Shown here in pieces: positions 37,001-47,342 of a stretch of 64,000 nt of DNA (its first letter is position 1; the number at the start of each line of letters is the position of its first letter). The position numbers were made by a program, and so were the translations under genes. This DNA comes from Volvox africanus (Eukaryota > Chlorophyta > Chlorophyceae > Chlamydomonadales > Volvocaceae), in the NCBI GenBank assembly GCA_030268105.1, contig BSDZ01000025.1:1550001-1614000 (forward strand), read 5' to 3'. Under the pieces are notes generated by a model, which saw nothing but the letters and a program-made list of their open reading frames with translations, searched no databases and was not told where the DNA came from.

Positions 37001-40000
37001 TGCAAAGGACGTTTGGGGAAAGTAACCGAGAACTGGTTATTAGGGTGACCGAAGATGGATGAAGGTGGCTATCCTGCATATACGCACCTTTTATCCCTGC
37101 CTTATGATTGTGATTGTTCCCTGCCTTGACCCAGCTATAAATGCCTTAAATAACACGTACGGCATCAGCAACATCGTACAGGTATAGAATATTTATGCAT
37201 GCGAACGAAATGCCCGTTCATTTCTGCCTTGTTCCCCCGCCCGCTCGCTGCACAACTTTCCTGGTACAGTCAAGGGCTTCACGTCCATGTCGCAGCAGCT
37301 GCACCCCGCCCGCGTGATGCTGTTCCTGGATACGCTCTACAACGCCTTCGACTTGTTGTTGGACGAGTGCGGCTGCTACAAGGTGGGTTGACAAGATGGC
37401 ACCTGATGAGGGAATCCAGATATGTATGAATGGAGCTGATGATGTTTGGTGCGTTGACAGTGCTATAGGTCTTGGGGTAATACTGGACGCATCTGAATCA
37501 GACTGATGAAACCCTAAAGCCTGAGAATCCAAGCAAGGACTAGTGCGTGGTGCGGCTGGTGCTGCTGTCAAAAAGGACGGCTTGGCTTACCGGCTTATCG
37601 GCTCATGATGGGTTCCCATCCGCGGGGAAATGCATATGACCCCTCATGCTTGCTTAGGTGCGGAGTTGAGAGCACGTGCCCGATGGCTAGGCGAATTTCC
37701 TGTGGCAGTTTGGGCGAGGGGTATTGCTAATGCTATAGGGATAAGCACTACCTTCTTAGGCAAGGATGAGCGGCCTTGGGGAATGAAACCTCAGCAGGCA
37801 GAAAACAGGGTTCGAGTACGCAGTTCAGCAGCCTACCTAAACTTCCTGCCTAGCTAGCTAGCTAGTCGATGTAAACATATATGCCTGTGTACCGTGTAAG
37901 CGTGTGGACCTTAGTGATACCGCCGGCGAGTCATGCGCGAACATCCAAAATTATATTGTTGTGTTATTATGATTAACTATCCTGGCTGGGTGTGTATTCT
38001 TTTTAATCCCCAAACCCATCCAGAATATTGCCTGGCATAGCAACAAACAGGGATGCCTGGACCCATACCTGATAGTTATGTTGGAAAGTTAAGTTCCTCG
38101 TCGTGACCACTCTTGTAACAAGCACGGCTGCCCTGCTGGTTTCGGACCGTCGTATCGCTCGTATCGTTTGTCGTTCGTTACACCTCTCTACATGCAAACA
38201 TACATACATTGGTTGGTAGGGTTTTAGACAGAGCCAGGCAAAGCCGCGTGTTCCCCCCCTGCGCTGTGGTTCGTCCCCGTGGTCAGGGCCCCCGGTGCTT
38301 GTCCTTTAAGGGCAAGTCGCCCACAGTGTTACACCTTAAATACGTACATATGTGCATACACAGAAACATGCATATGGGCTGCCTCCCATGCATGCTCGGC
38401 TCTTTGCTGAGCCATGCCGCTGGCACCCCTTAGCTTACTATTACTTATCAAGTTCTTCTCTGGAAGTGCGTGGCTTGACGATGTCCTACCATTGTGACCC
38501 ATGATGACCTGAACCCCGACACATCACCCAACCCACCGTGGCTGCTGGCTCCTCAACACAACTTGCTGCTGGGGGATTTCTGCTACGCCTTCGTGACCTG
38601 TCCTGACTCCTGGCTGGTTTATACCTGCCCAGGTTGAGACGATTGGCGGTGAGCCGGGTCGGCCTGAGCCAAGGAAAGGGTCAAGCAGGGACATGACAAT
38701 AACCAGATCCCACATTCGCCACCAGTGGAAATAGAAAAAGAAAACTTCAGTCGGCCTCTGGAGATGATGAGGACCTCGCACGTGTGTGCGAGGTCTATGG
38801 TACTTTCAGTCTGGCTGATGTACAAGATGGCGCCGACCCTGCTGACCTCCGTGCTGTTTCTGCTGTAATACATACGTGTGATGAAAGGCTCTTGGATTGA
38901 CTTGATGCATGCCGCTTCTAAATATATTTCTCATGGCAAAAAATCATCTACCAAATCGTGTCTTGAGAATAATATTTGGGTATGCGATCTGGATGTGGAA
39001 TGAACGAGAGCCAAACCTTAGTTTCTCCACCACATGAGAACCCTTACTTGCATATCCACTGGTGCGTACTGGCGGGTGCAACGGACGACAAATGATATGA
39101 TAAGAGCGAGGGCCCCAATGAACTGGGGCTTAATCATCACAACTGACCCCACTATCTGTTACTATCTGTTACCACCTGTCAATAACCCTAGCGGCACATA
39201 CTCACTGGCATGCTCTCATCCCTTAACTGGGGTTGTTATTGGTGCTGGCGCTGCAGACTGCTACATGGTATGTGGTGGGTTGTTCGCAAGGCCTGGCAGC
39301 CCTGATGACAGCGAGATGTTGCTTGGAGGTATGGACCCTCATCACGCCGCGAAGGTGCTACGGTTCGCCCAACAAATGGCCAATGTGGCATCTCGGCTGC
39401 GAACGCCTCTAGGTGAGGCAGTGGAGATGCGCATCGGGGTGCACAGCGGGCCCTGCATGAGCGGAGTGGTGGGGCGCCGCATGCCACGATTCTGTCTCTT
39501 CGGCGATACCGTCAACACGGCAAGCCGCATGGAGAGTACGGGGCTGCCAGGGAGGATACACGTCAGCGAGGTGCGTGCGTGGGCCGGGGGGAGGGCCGGT
39601 GCCAGGAAACTTAGCTAACATGTGGTATCACATAAACATGATATTGGTTTTTTTTACATTTCCATACATGATATTGGTGTTGTGCTGGGTCGCTGGATAG
39701 TCTGCCATGATGCCATTCCCCTGCTGCTGTCAGGCGGCCATCTTCGTCAGGCGGCTAATCAAGATTTGCTTTTATCTGCTGGGAATGGCAACAGGCAAAC
39801 CCTAATCTCTCGCGCTCCTGTTCCTTCACCTGGCTGGTGTCGCCAGTTGCTGGCCGAACCGATGGTCATCCCCGACACTTACTGACCAAGGACGAAGCTC
39901 AAATCAATAGTTGGCCCCTAGGTTTCCCTTCTCCTCGGGGGATCTCGGGATCTGTTCCTGATGTATTGCAGGCCCGGGCACCCCACCACACACGCTCACC

Positions 40001-40852
40001 CTTGATGCTGCTGGCCAGCTCCCCTCCCTCCCTCCCTCCCTCCCTCCCTCCCTCCCTTGCGCTATCTTGTGGGTTTGTCATTCTTTCTGGCCCCATATCC
40101 CCGTGTCCTTGTAGGCTACTAAGATTCTGTTGCCGGATGAGCCCTGGGAGCCGCGGGGCGAGGGCATAGAGGTCAAGGGCAAGGGCTTGATGAAGGTGCG
40201 TGGGGAAAGGTGCCCTCACTGGGCACGAAGTATGAAGTGGAGTTGTTCACGCATGAGTGTATAGCATGTCGTACACGGACACCTGGCGGCAGGGCACGGT
40301 ACCGAGCGGGAATAATATGCACCCAGTGATAACGACCCACCCATCATAAACTACCACGTACTTGTAGGTTACCATGCAACCCGAGCCAGGTAGTGAGCCA
40401 GGTAGTGTGCTTAGAACCTTAAGAGGTTGATTTTCGGAAACACGTGGACAATGAATGAATAATTGTGTCGCATGCACCACACCCCTACTGAGCGTGCGCG
40501 CGAGAGAGGAGTACATGTCCGCCGGACCTCGCTCCTTCATCGTCGCTATCCCTTCCCCCCTCCGTAGACATACCTGTGGTCGGGGGACCTGGCAAGCCTG
40601 TGTTCTAAGATGCGCGACCGGGTCATCAACACCATTGCTGGAGTGCATGCGCCACCACCGCGACCATCTCAGCCCCTCGCATTGCCTGCTGCTTCTCTCT
40701 CCCTTTCATCCTCCATGACATCCCGGGCGGGCAGCTTCCGACGAGGAGGCGACAGCAGCGGCAGTGGGATCCCAGTGGACCGGGACGCGTCCCGAAGCAG
40801 CCTGACCGCAGCGCTAGCCCTGCCGCCCATTGGGGGCGGTGTATTAAACTAG
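31019..40852 (+). CDS. PAS-domain class III nucleotide cyclase, predicted guanylyl cyclase (5' end missing)
   Basis: Makes cGMP if the prediction holds. Exons 31019-31198, 31423-31657, 32216-32290, 33099-33212, 33659-33853, 34104-34277, 34928-35129, 35327-35473, 36050-36710, 37270-37382, 38633-38648, 39257-39570, 40115-40195, 40568-40852 keep one frame for 929 residues. A PAS-like segment ([20 protein letters not shown]) lies near residue 300. A coiled linker ends [13 protein letters not shown], as before many cyclase domains. It is followed by a disordered acidic/Ser insert of about 200 residues. The catalytic domain (about 652-835) has metal Asp660 (VTVLFADIKGF) and Asp704 (VETIGDCYM), Asn790 and Arg794 (TVNTASRME). 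Specificity positions are Glu700 and Cys783 (FCLFGD), the guanylyl pair; adenylyl enzymes have Lys and Asp/Thr. The N-terminal ~260 residues are not recognised. No transmembrane helix is evident. The start codon lies upstream. Confidence 0.93.
34322..34365. repeat. (TG)n plus GGGC repeat in cyclase intron
   Basis: A short TG microsatellite runs into repeated GGGCGGGCGGGTGGGCAGG. The G-runs could form a quadruplex. It is intronic, between exons ending 34277 and starting 34928. Confidence 0.75.
38772..38795. repeat. 10-bp perfect hairpin in cyclase intron
   Basis: GACCTCGCAC at 38772-38781 pairs exactly with GTGCGAGGTC at 38786-38795 around a GTGT loop, just 3' of the 16-nt microexon. It may affect splicing of that tiny exon; this is speculation. 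Confidence 0.7.
40021..40057. repeat. (CCCT)n microsatellite in cyclase intron
   Basis: Nine CCTC-type units in a row, 60 bp upstream of the exon at 40115, on the pyrimidine strand. It probably extends the polypyrimidine region of the intron. Confidence 0.85.
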
Positions 40853-42176
40853 TTAGCTAGCTAGTACTGCCGAGATACATAGGATGAACGTGATTGTATG
40901 TCGAAAATCTTGGCTCCCTGCATTTCCTTAATAGCGTGTAAGGGCTCCTTTTTGGCTTGAGCATATAATCGGGTCTTCTGGCCGCGATTACGACGAAGGC
41001 CTCCCCTCCATTCTGCCCGGACAAAGGCATCAGGTGGTCAGATATTAAAAATTTATTACTGAACAAATTGGAATGATGATGAGGAAACTGAGTACGATGC
41101 GTCGTCATCTCGGACAGCGAGGGGTCGGAGGAGTTGTACGCCGGTAGTTGGCAGTTGCAGAAGGCGCAAGATTGAAGGATCCCGATGTTCATTGACGACA
41201 TTGACGGCAATGACGGCAATGAGGGCTGCTGCTGCAATTCTTCGGCCCGATCATACACACTTAGTGATACCCGGTTTGCTTGCCACAGATCATGGATTGC
41301 CCTTCGGTTCTGACCTGCATGCCGTTATGTGTTTCAGTCGGTTCCTGAAACGTGAGCAAGTGTGGACAATTTTATGGAGTTACCTGCGCCTATCGAATCC
41401 GTTTGGGTCTCAGGTCGTGAGATATGGACGTACCGCCGCCTGGCTGCGGCGAAACTTGCCGTTCAGGTGGTGTTTCTGACGGTGCATGTACGTGTGCAGC
41501 TAGCTGTGTGTGAGACTGGGTTTGGGGACCTCGCATGCAGGCCCTGACCGAAAATTGAGCACGATTTTTTGGAGATTCTTCAGCAAGTGCATTATTATGG
41601 CTAGGAAAGGGCGGATCAGATCTTATCCGGCTGGTAGATTGCGGGGTTTAGTTGAAGGTGCTGGTGGCTGGGGAGTTCCTGGCACCCGGGGCCTTATCAA
41701 CCCCCGTACTCCCTTAAGCTGTCAGTTGCCGGGGGCATTGTGATCGGCGGAGAGGAAGCACGTGCCAGTTATTCGGCGCCTGTTCGTTCATTTCTAGGAA
41801 TGTGTCGCTGTCGCCTGTTGGACAAGCAGATCATATGGGCCATGTGTTTTCATTCGCCCGCGAGTAGTTATACAAGCACTTCGGTAACTAACCTGTTTAT
41901 TTGGTAGTATAACCTCAAAGAATCAGGAGTAGTCGAGGTTGCTTTCATTGTGGAGGCGCGGCAGCCGGCGGCCATGGCTGGGGGCTGTGAGCAAGTGGGG
42001 GTGCATTTGTACGGCAACACACCGTAATGTCGTGCCCGATAATGTATAGCGCAATACTTTATTTTTCTTTTACCTCCTGCAGTCGGAGACCTTTACTTGT
42101 CCTATTCTTGGTTGGACATTGTGCTGACTTCGTCGAACGTTCAGATAAGTCTTATACTATTTAGTATAGCCGTACA
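40853..42176. other. Intergenic, no supported gene
   Basis: Begins with TAGCTAGC-type short palindromes just after the cyclase stop. An open stretch near 41362-41547 plus (PIESVWVSGREIWTYRRLAAAK) looks faintly protein-like but has no start, splice or domain support. Otherwise nothing is seen. Confidence 0.35.
40937..40941 (+). terminator. Candidate polyadenylation signal of the cyclase gene
   Basis: TGTAA, the preferred chlorophyte polyadenylation signal, 85 nt after the stop codon and in the expected 3' UTR. Only a motif match. Confidence 0.4.
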
Positions 42177-42350
42177 TTTGCCGTATGTGGATAAGTTATA
42201 TGTTTCATAGCGTAGCAGTGTCATGCGTCCCCAGCTTGAAGCAATTGATAATCTCCGCAGGTCATGCTTTTGCACTTGTTGGTTTTTCCGTGCACGCTTC
42301 AAAGCCGATTCGGTGAAGTCTGATGCGTTCCCTGGTAAGCCTTCCAGACA
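42177..42350 (+). repeat. Dispersed repeat A, copy 1
   Basis: Matches 54554-54727 in inverted orientation at roughly 80-85 percent by eye. Shared blocks include TATGTGGATAAGT, CAGTGTCATGCGTCCCCAGC, TTGGTTTTTCCGTGCAC and GATTCGGTGAAGTCTGAT. It is likely a fragment of an old transposable element. Confidence 0.88.
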
Positions 42351-42689
42351 GCTCAGCAGGATCAGAGTGACAGGTAATGAGCTGGTGCCCCTGGTATAAG
42401 CGCCAGACAGTAGCTGATCTAAGCTTACCGCCCCGGCCAACCGGAGAACCCGTAGCATGTCCATATAGTTGTCATGTCGGGGTCATCAAACAGCAACTTA
42501 TTGACGCATGCACGGCCCTGACCTGTTACACATTGATAAGACATGCATGTTTATATATAACGTGTAGAGCTGTAAAGCATGTACACAGATCCGTATTATA
42601 AATGGCAAGAAAATTATTGCATATTAATACCCATGTTATATATCGGCATATCAAGCGTTTATAACATGCAGTACAGCTTCTCTCCATCT

Positions 42690-43045
42690 GTCGCGGCCTC
42701 CTTTCCCTGTCGCCCCCGCCCATTCCCCCCGCCGCCCCCTTTTGCCCTGCCGTCCCCGCCCCTTTCCCCGCAGCCCCATTGCCCTGCCGACCCCGCCCCC
42801 GTCCCAAGCACACCGTCACCCCCGTTCCCCCGCACACCGCCCCCGGCCCCTCCCCCCGCACGCGGCCTCCGCCCCCTACCCCGCACGCGGCCTCTGAAGC
42901 CTTCCCCCACACGGAACCCCCGCCCCCTTCCAAGCACGTGGCCGCCGGCCCCTGCCCCTTTCCCCCGCATGCAGCCCCCGCCCCCTGTCCAATTATGCAG
43001 CCCCTGCCCCCTTCCCCTACACGCCGGCCCCTCCTCCCCCCGCAT
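42690..43045. repeat. C-rich minisatellite (CCCCGCACGCGGCC-like units)
   Basis: About 350 bp almost free of A and T on the plus strand, built of imperfect units with CCCC runs, CCCGCAYGC and GGCC. It opens long Pro-rich reading frames on one strand and Gly-rich frames on the other, which are composition artefacts. The minus strand has many closely spaced G-runs and should form quadruplexes. It is flanked abruptly by AT-rich sequence on both sides. Confidence 0.85.
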
Positions 43046-44765
43046 GCTAGCTGTGCATAATGCGGATACATACTTGGATCCCCATTGTACGTTAATGAGA
43101 CTTCCGCGACAGGAACACATGAAGAATATGACAATATCCATTATTGGGTGTAGCTGGTCATTATTAAGTAATTTTCTTAATATAGTATTTCTAAATAAGA
43201 TGCGGCCGAGGAGAAGTTCGTTTCGATTTCCTAAAAGGGATGGTTATCGATCGTCCGCTTGTCCCTGTAAACTACACGGTCATAATTAAAATAACGTTCT
43301 GCCGGATATCATTGTATCCAATTCCATACCGGTTCAAAAAGCCAGCGGTTGGTTCGACCCAAGCACCTCTCCAAATGCCCACGTTTGGCTCCGTACACAA
43401 CTACCTTTTCACACAATTCCTGTACTCCTCACGACCAGTATTTGAATCCTCCTCAGTACTACCTGATTCGAATGAATTAAACAATTAAAGATCATTGTTA
43501 GTTTCAGACTGCATAACATGCCCTAGCCTTGATTATGCTAAGTAACGGGTAGCAAGCCATCAGTGTGTCCCTTTCATGAACCAGTCTGGGAATTGGGTTT
43601 ATGGAGTCCAAGTGAATCCGATACGCATGTCTCAATAGGAGACCAGCATCTAAAGAATCCCCTCGTCGGGCGTAGGTGAAGTATAGTAGCTAGACAGGCT
43701 AGACAGGCTGCCAGGTTTGCCACAGCTTCAACGTTTTTGATTTCCATGGGCATTTGGATTCGTTGCTCAGTTTTATATCCCGAGTTTTCATGTAGGTTGA
43801 ACCGCCTGCGCCCTTGCTTTGCTCTGCGACAACGGCACTCCGGTCCGAAAAAGTTATAACAACGAAAATCTTGACCTTTATAAGTTAATCCGGAATGGTC
43901 GGTCACGAATATCACGCACGTTATAATTTTACAGCCTTGGAGTACAGTTCGCATTCCTTGAGAACGGTTGGATGACCGAAGATGACCTTCAGCACATTCA
44001 GTACGTTCTGCAATGAGGGATTTACTTAATTTTGAGATGCAATTAACCCATCTTGCCTATGAGAATTATCAGGGCTCATATTACCCGTGGGCGCCAACAC
44101 AGTTTCACCTTCGGACAGGATTGCATGAATAACGCAACTCACTTACGCAAGCGAACTTCGTCTTTTTCATGCGGGCTATGCGTAGCTTAAGCCGGGTTAG
44201 CTAAGGCGCAGGGCCTTACGGCCTTTGAGTGGTACGACTCGAGTCCGGCGAACCGTGTCCTCAGGCGCGCTATAAGTAGCGCTTGCTGGCAATGTTGTTC
44301 ATCTTGTTTTTGTTGTTCAGCCCGCGCCCCGCCCTCCCACCCTGGAGGACGCGTCGCCCGCCTGTCGCGAAACGTCGTTCTTCATTTATTTTTGTAAATA
44401 TTAACAAGTTTCCTTTCTGAATGAAATGTTTAACAAAAGAGAAATTTGGCAAAAAGTTTTCCTTCTACAGCGTTACGGGCTTGCGTTATATTCGCCGCAA
44501 TTCGGACCGGGCTTCGCGGTCTTGCGCACTTTTCGCTACCAAAAGCGACTAACGCGCTCCTAAAGCAGTTTTCTATAGCCATAGTGATCACCATTGCCTT
44601 GATTGGGCTGGCGACGGGGCTTATCCGAAGATTTTACTATTAGTTCTGCTGTTTTGTTGAGGGCATTGCAGACCAGGAAAAACGGAATTACATAATACGG
44701 TTTCTTCTCTGTTAAGCCTGCCATATTTGAACTTCATTTCCAAGTTTGTCCCTGCGCTACCTACC
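43046..44765. other. AT-rich intergenic with possible tRNA-like relic
   Basis: No supported gene. At about 44191-44250 there is a tRNA-like arrangement: GCCGGGT pairing with GTCCGGC, an A-box-like TTAGCTAAGGC and a short GGCC-TTAC-GGCC hairpin. The T-arm does not fold, so no tRNA is called. A minus-strand ORF at 43574-43954 is unrecognised. Confidence 0.35.
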
Positions 44766-45029
44766 AGTACATGTATATGCTGGGTGCGCTCACAGTTCAG
44801 GCGATGATGACGTGACAGTTGATCGGCTGAAAACAGGGAATCCGGTCACAGAATCCTGCAGCGAGCTGCAAGCGCAACCCATCTTCCTATTCAACTTTGA
44901 TTACTTCAGGTCATGCACCGTTATTGCCTCATATCCGGGGGTCGCGGCACGCCGTTGCGATGCATTGCGATCGGATTATTGCGTCCTGTTTTTTGGCGCC
45001 CAGGCTTGGCATGGCGTTGGGCAACCCAC
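44766..45029 (+). repeat. Dispersed repeat B, copy 1, upstream of tRNA-Pro
   Basis: Matches 54846-55043 in inverted orientation, with shared blocks GATGATGACSTGACAGTTGA, TTGCGTC and GGCGCCCAGRCTTGGC. It ends about 75 bp before the tRNA-Pro gene. Likely a transposable element fragment; at its other locus it adjoins repeat A and a LINE 3' end. Confidence 0.82.
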
Positions 45030-45105
45030 TACGCAAAACGCACTTGGCGTACTTGGTTTGTTTAACCTAAAATTTAACGTTAACTCAGCCATTAATTCCA
45101 TGCCT

Positions 45106-45177
45106 GGGAGTTTGGTCTAGTGGTATGATTCTCGCTTTGGGTGCGAGAGGCCGCGGGTTCGATTCCCGCAACTCCCC
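45106..45177 (+). tRNA. tRNA-Pro(TGG)
   Basis: Complete 72-nt cloverleaf. Acceptor GGGAGTT (45106-45112) pairs with AACTCCC (45170-45176), with discriminator C. The D-arm contains GGTCTAGTGGTAT. The anticodon stem CTCGC/GCGAG encloses loop TTTGGGT, with anticodon TGG at 45138-45140. The T-arm has GCGGG/CCCGC around TTCGATT. No intron. Decoding CCN proline codons follows from the TGG anticodon. Confidence 0.96.
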
Positions 45178-45372
45178 TTCTACAGTACATTCTAAAGTAC
45201 TATTCCATATTGCCAATCCTTTTCTTACTTAGAACACACATCGCTAAGCATTCTCACCCACACAAAGTGGCAACAGGATCCGTCTACTTAACACATACGC
45301 TTTCTATTCCCCTACCTGAATGGCTTGTCTATCTCTTCACCTGTTGACACCTCTATCTGTATCTACATGTAT

Positions 45373-45665
45373 GTGTGTAGGATAGGGGGGTACATCACCC
45401 GTGGCCACTAACCTGGCAGTCCCTACCTTCCCCGGTGTTTCGGGGCACCCTCATCCAGTCTCCCATGCCGACTTCTCCGAAATCAGTGGTTTTCCCAGGT
45501 TCAGCACCCACCACCAGCATCCAGCGGAATCTGCCGAATCAACTAAGGCGTCAACTCCGCTACTTGTCAACTCGCAGGTCACTTTAATTGGGGTCGTCAC
45601 CGTCCATCGACATGGGGGCACCCTGCCCTTAACGTTAGGGTCTTGGGCCCGCTCTCGATCGGGGT
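45373..45665 (+). repeat. Dispersed repeat C, copy 1
   Basis: Starts GTGTGTAGGATAGGGG and carries CACCCGTGGCCACTAACCTG and TTTCGGGGCACCCTCATCC. It is repeated in tandem at 45720-45945 and inverted at 53548-53687. Non-coding repeat of unknown class. Confidence 0.88.
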
Positions 45666-45719
45666 AGAACCTGGAACTCCAGGGGCATATTAGTCGTGCC
45701 ATAACAGTCGTGCGTGAAT

Positions 45720-45945
45720 GTGTGTGGAATAGGGGCTTTGCTTCACCCGCGGCCACTGCCTGGCACTCCCTACCTTACCCTGTATTTCGGGGCACCCTCA
45801 TCCGTTCACCCATGTTCACTTCTCTGAAATCAGTCCCGGGATTCAGAACCCACCGCCAGCATCCAGTAGAATTTGCCGGATCAACGGCGGCCTCAATGTC
45901 ACTATAACCGGGGTCCTCACCATCCAACAACATCGGGGGCACATC
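45720..45945 (+). repeat. Dispersed repeat C, copy 2
   Basis: Same order of blocks as copy 1 (GTGTGTGGAATAGGGG, CACCCGCGGCCACT, TTTCGGGGCACCCTCATCC, CAGAACCCACCGCCAGCATC) but more diverged. It lies 55 bp after copy 1, forming a degenerate tandem. Confidence 0.85.
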
Positions 45946-47342
45946 CACCCTCAACCTTTATTCCACATTCAGTCAGGATCGATCCTGGAACTACCAGGGA
46001 CACAGTGTTGTGCCGGACCAGTTGTGCCCGGATACTAATAGGTGTGTGTATCTGCAACGAAGACATGCGTGCATCAAGCCATCAGCCATGTCCAATCCGC
46101 AAATTTGACCGTAACTGGATGCCCACCCAGGCACCATAGTACGTATCAAGGAAATGTATCAACCACCAGGCCTTGCAATTAATTCAAAGCACCAGGCCAG
46201 CCTCAGTCATGCCGGGCACGGCAAGCACTGGCATAAGTTCACCAGGAATACTATGGCCAACAACGACAAGCCAGGGCGCATGAGTTGACATGCGTAAGCA
46301 TCAGGATGGGGCCGCCTCCAAGTCCCCCTTCACACATGCAATACAACCCAGCCAGACACAATACAGAGCCCCAGGGCCCTCCGCCAGACCAGGCGGGCGA
46401 GGAACCCAAAGGGGCCCGAAGTAGTCCCCCAACAGCCCACCGACAATAAGCTTGCCCCCCTTCCCGGAGACACAGGACTTAGAGCACCGGGTCCCCGGTC
46501 TTCAAATCCTCAGCCCATTCATATTCGCATACGTGCATACAGACACACGACAGGGACTGTGCTTTCACCCAACGAAGTTGATTCCATACACATGGGCGAT
46601 GTTTGACCCCCGGTGTCATTACATCACCATCATCCGCAGGATGCGCCCTCTGGGACCCGTAGACCCCTGGGAGTAATCAAATCTGATACAGACGACTTGT
46701 GTAGAGTAAAGCCAGGAAGGCGCTCACAGATCAGCAGCCCCCAACGCAGAACCACATCCTTATCACCCTACATACACACATCAATGAACGCCCACGATCC
46801 GGGAGTCAGAAAACGGATACGGAGTAAGCGCCATGGGAACCACGAAGGTGGAGACGCCGCGGGCGAAACCGGCCTAGGAATCGCATCCGCAATCAGTCAA
46901 TCGATGAAATCCGTAAACGCACGAAGTACCGTTTAAAGCCCCCTCGCGAGGGAACGCAAATTATTGTTTCCTTGCCAAGGTGATGACTCCCCGCGGCGGA
47001 AATGGAGCAGCTCACCCACACTGCAGCGCCCACACGGGTGCTGATAGTGGTGATCACGTCAACAGAATAATTTGAAAAACATAATCACCACACAATAGCG
47101 CGTCAAAATCATGCAGTTTTATATTGAATATAATATCAACCTTATGTACGGAAGCACAGCACACTTTCGAGGATAGGGCCCCAACACCAACGCCCAACCA
47201 GGCTTGATTCGGCTAATGAAGTTCACCAAGTGCACATCGGCAGGCTATTGTCAACCTTTTCTTCCACCCCAAGCCTTCCTCTTTAACTCCATATGCCAAG
47301 TCAAGCTGAAGAACAGACGCCCTAGCCTTGCCGTAACGCCGC
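45946..47342. other. Repeat-rich intergenic, nothing recognised
   Basis: Continues the repeat C neighbourhood. No ORF has domain or splice support. It includes the 3' flank of the minus-strand PLD-like gene. Confidence 0.35.

Noticed and set aside
38625..38660. Treating the VETIGG stretch as intron noise
   Set aside because: The 16-nt exon is needed to join the catalytic motif in frame and has clean AG/GT borders, so it was kept as a microexon.
42579..43289. Long Pro-rich plus-strand ORF and overlapping Gly-rich minus-strand ORFs
   Set aside because: They are produced by the C-rich minisatellite; amino-acid content mirrors the repeat and there is no start, splice or domain support.
43574..43954. 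126-codon minus-strand ORF with ATG
   Set aside because: No domain, no codon bias and no splice neighbours, inside a repeat-rich region; could be a small gene but cannot be supported.
46452..46936. Short ORFs around 46.5-46.9 kb as a gene
   Set aside because: No recognisable motif, frames change without splice signals, and the area adjoins repeat C; left as unannotated repeat-rich DNA.
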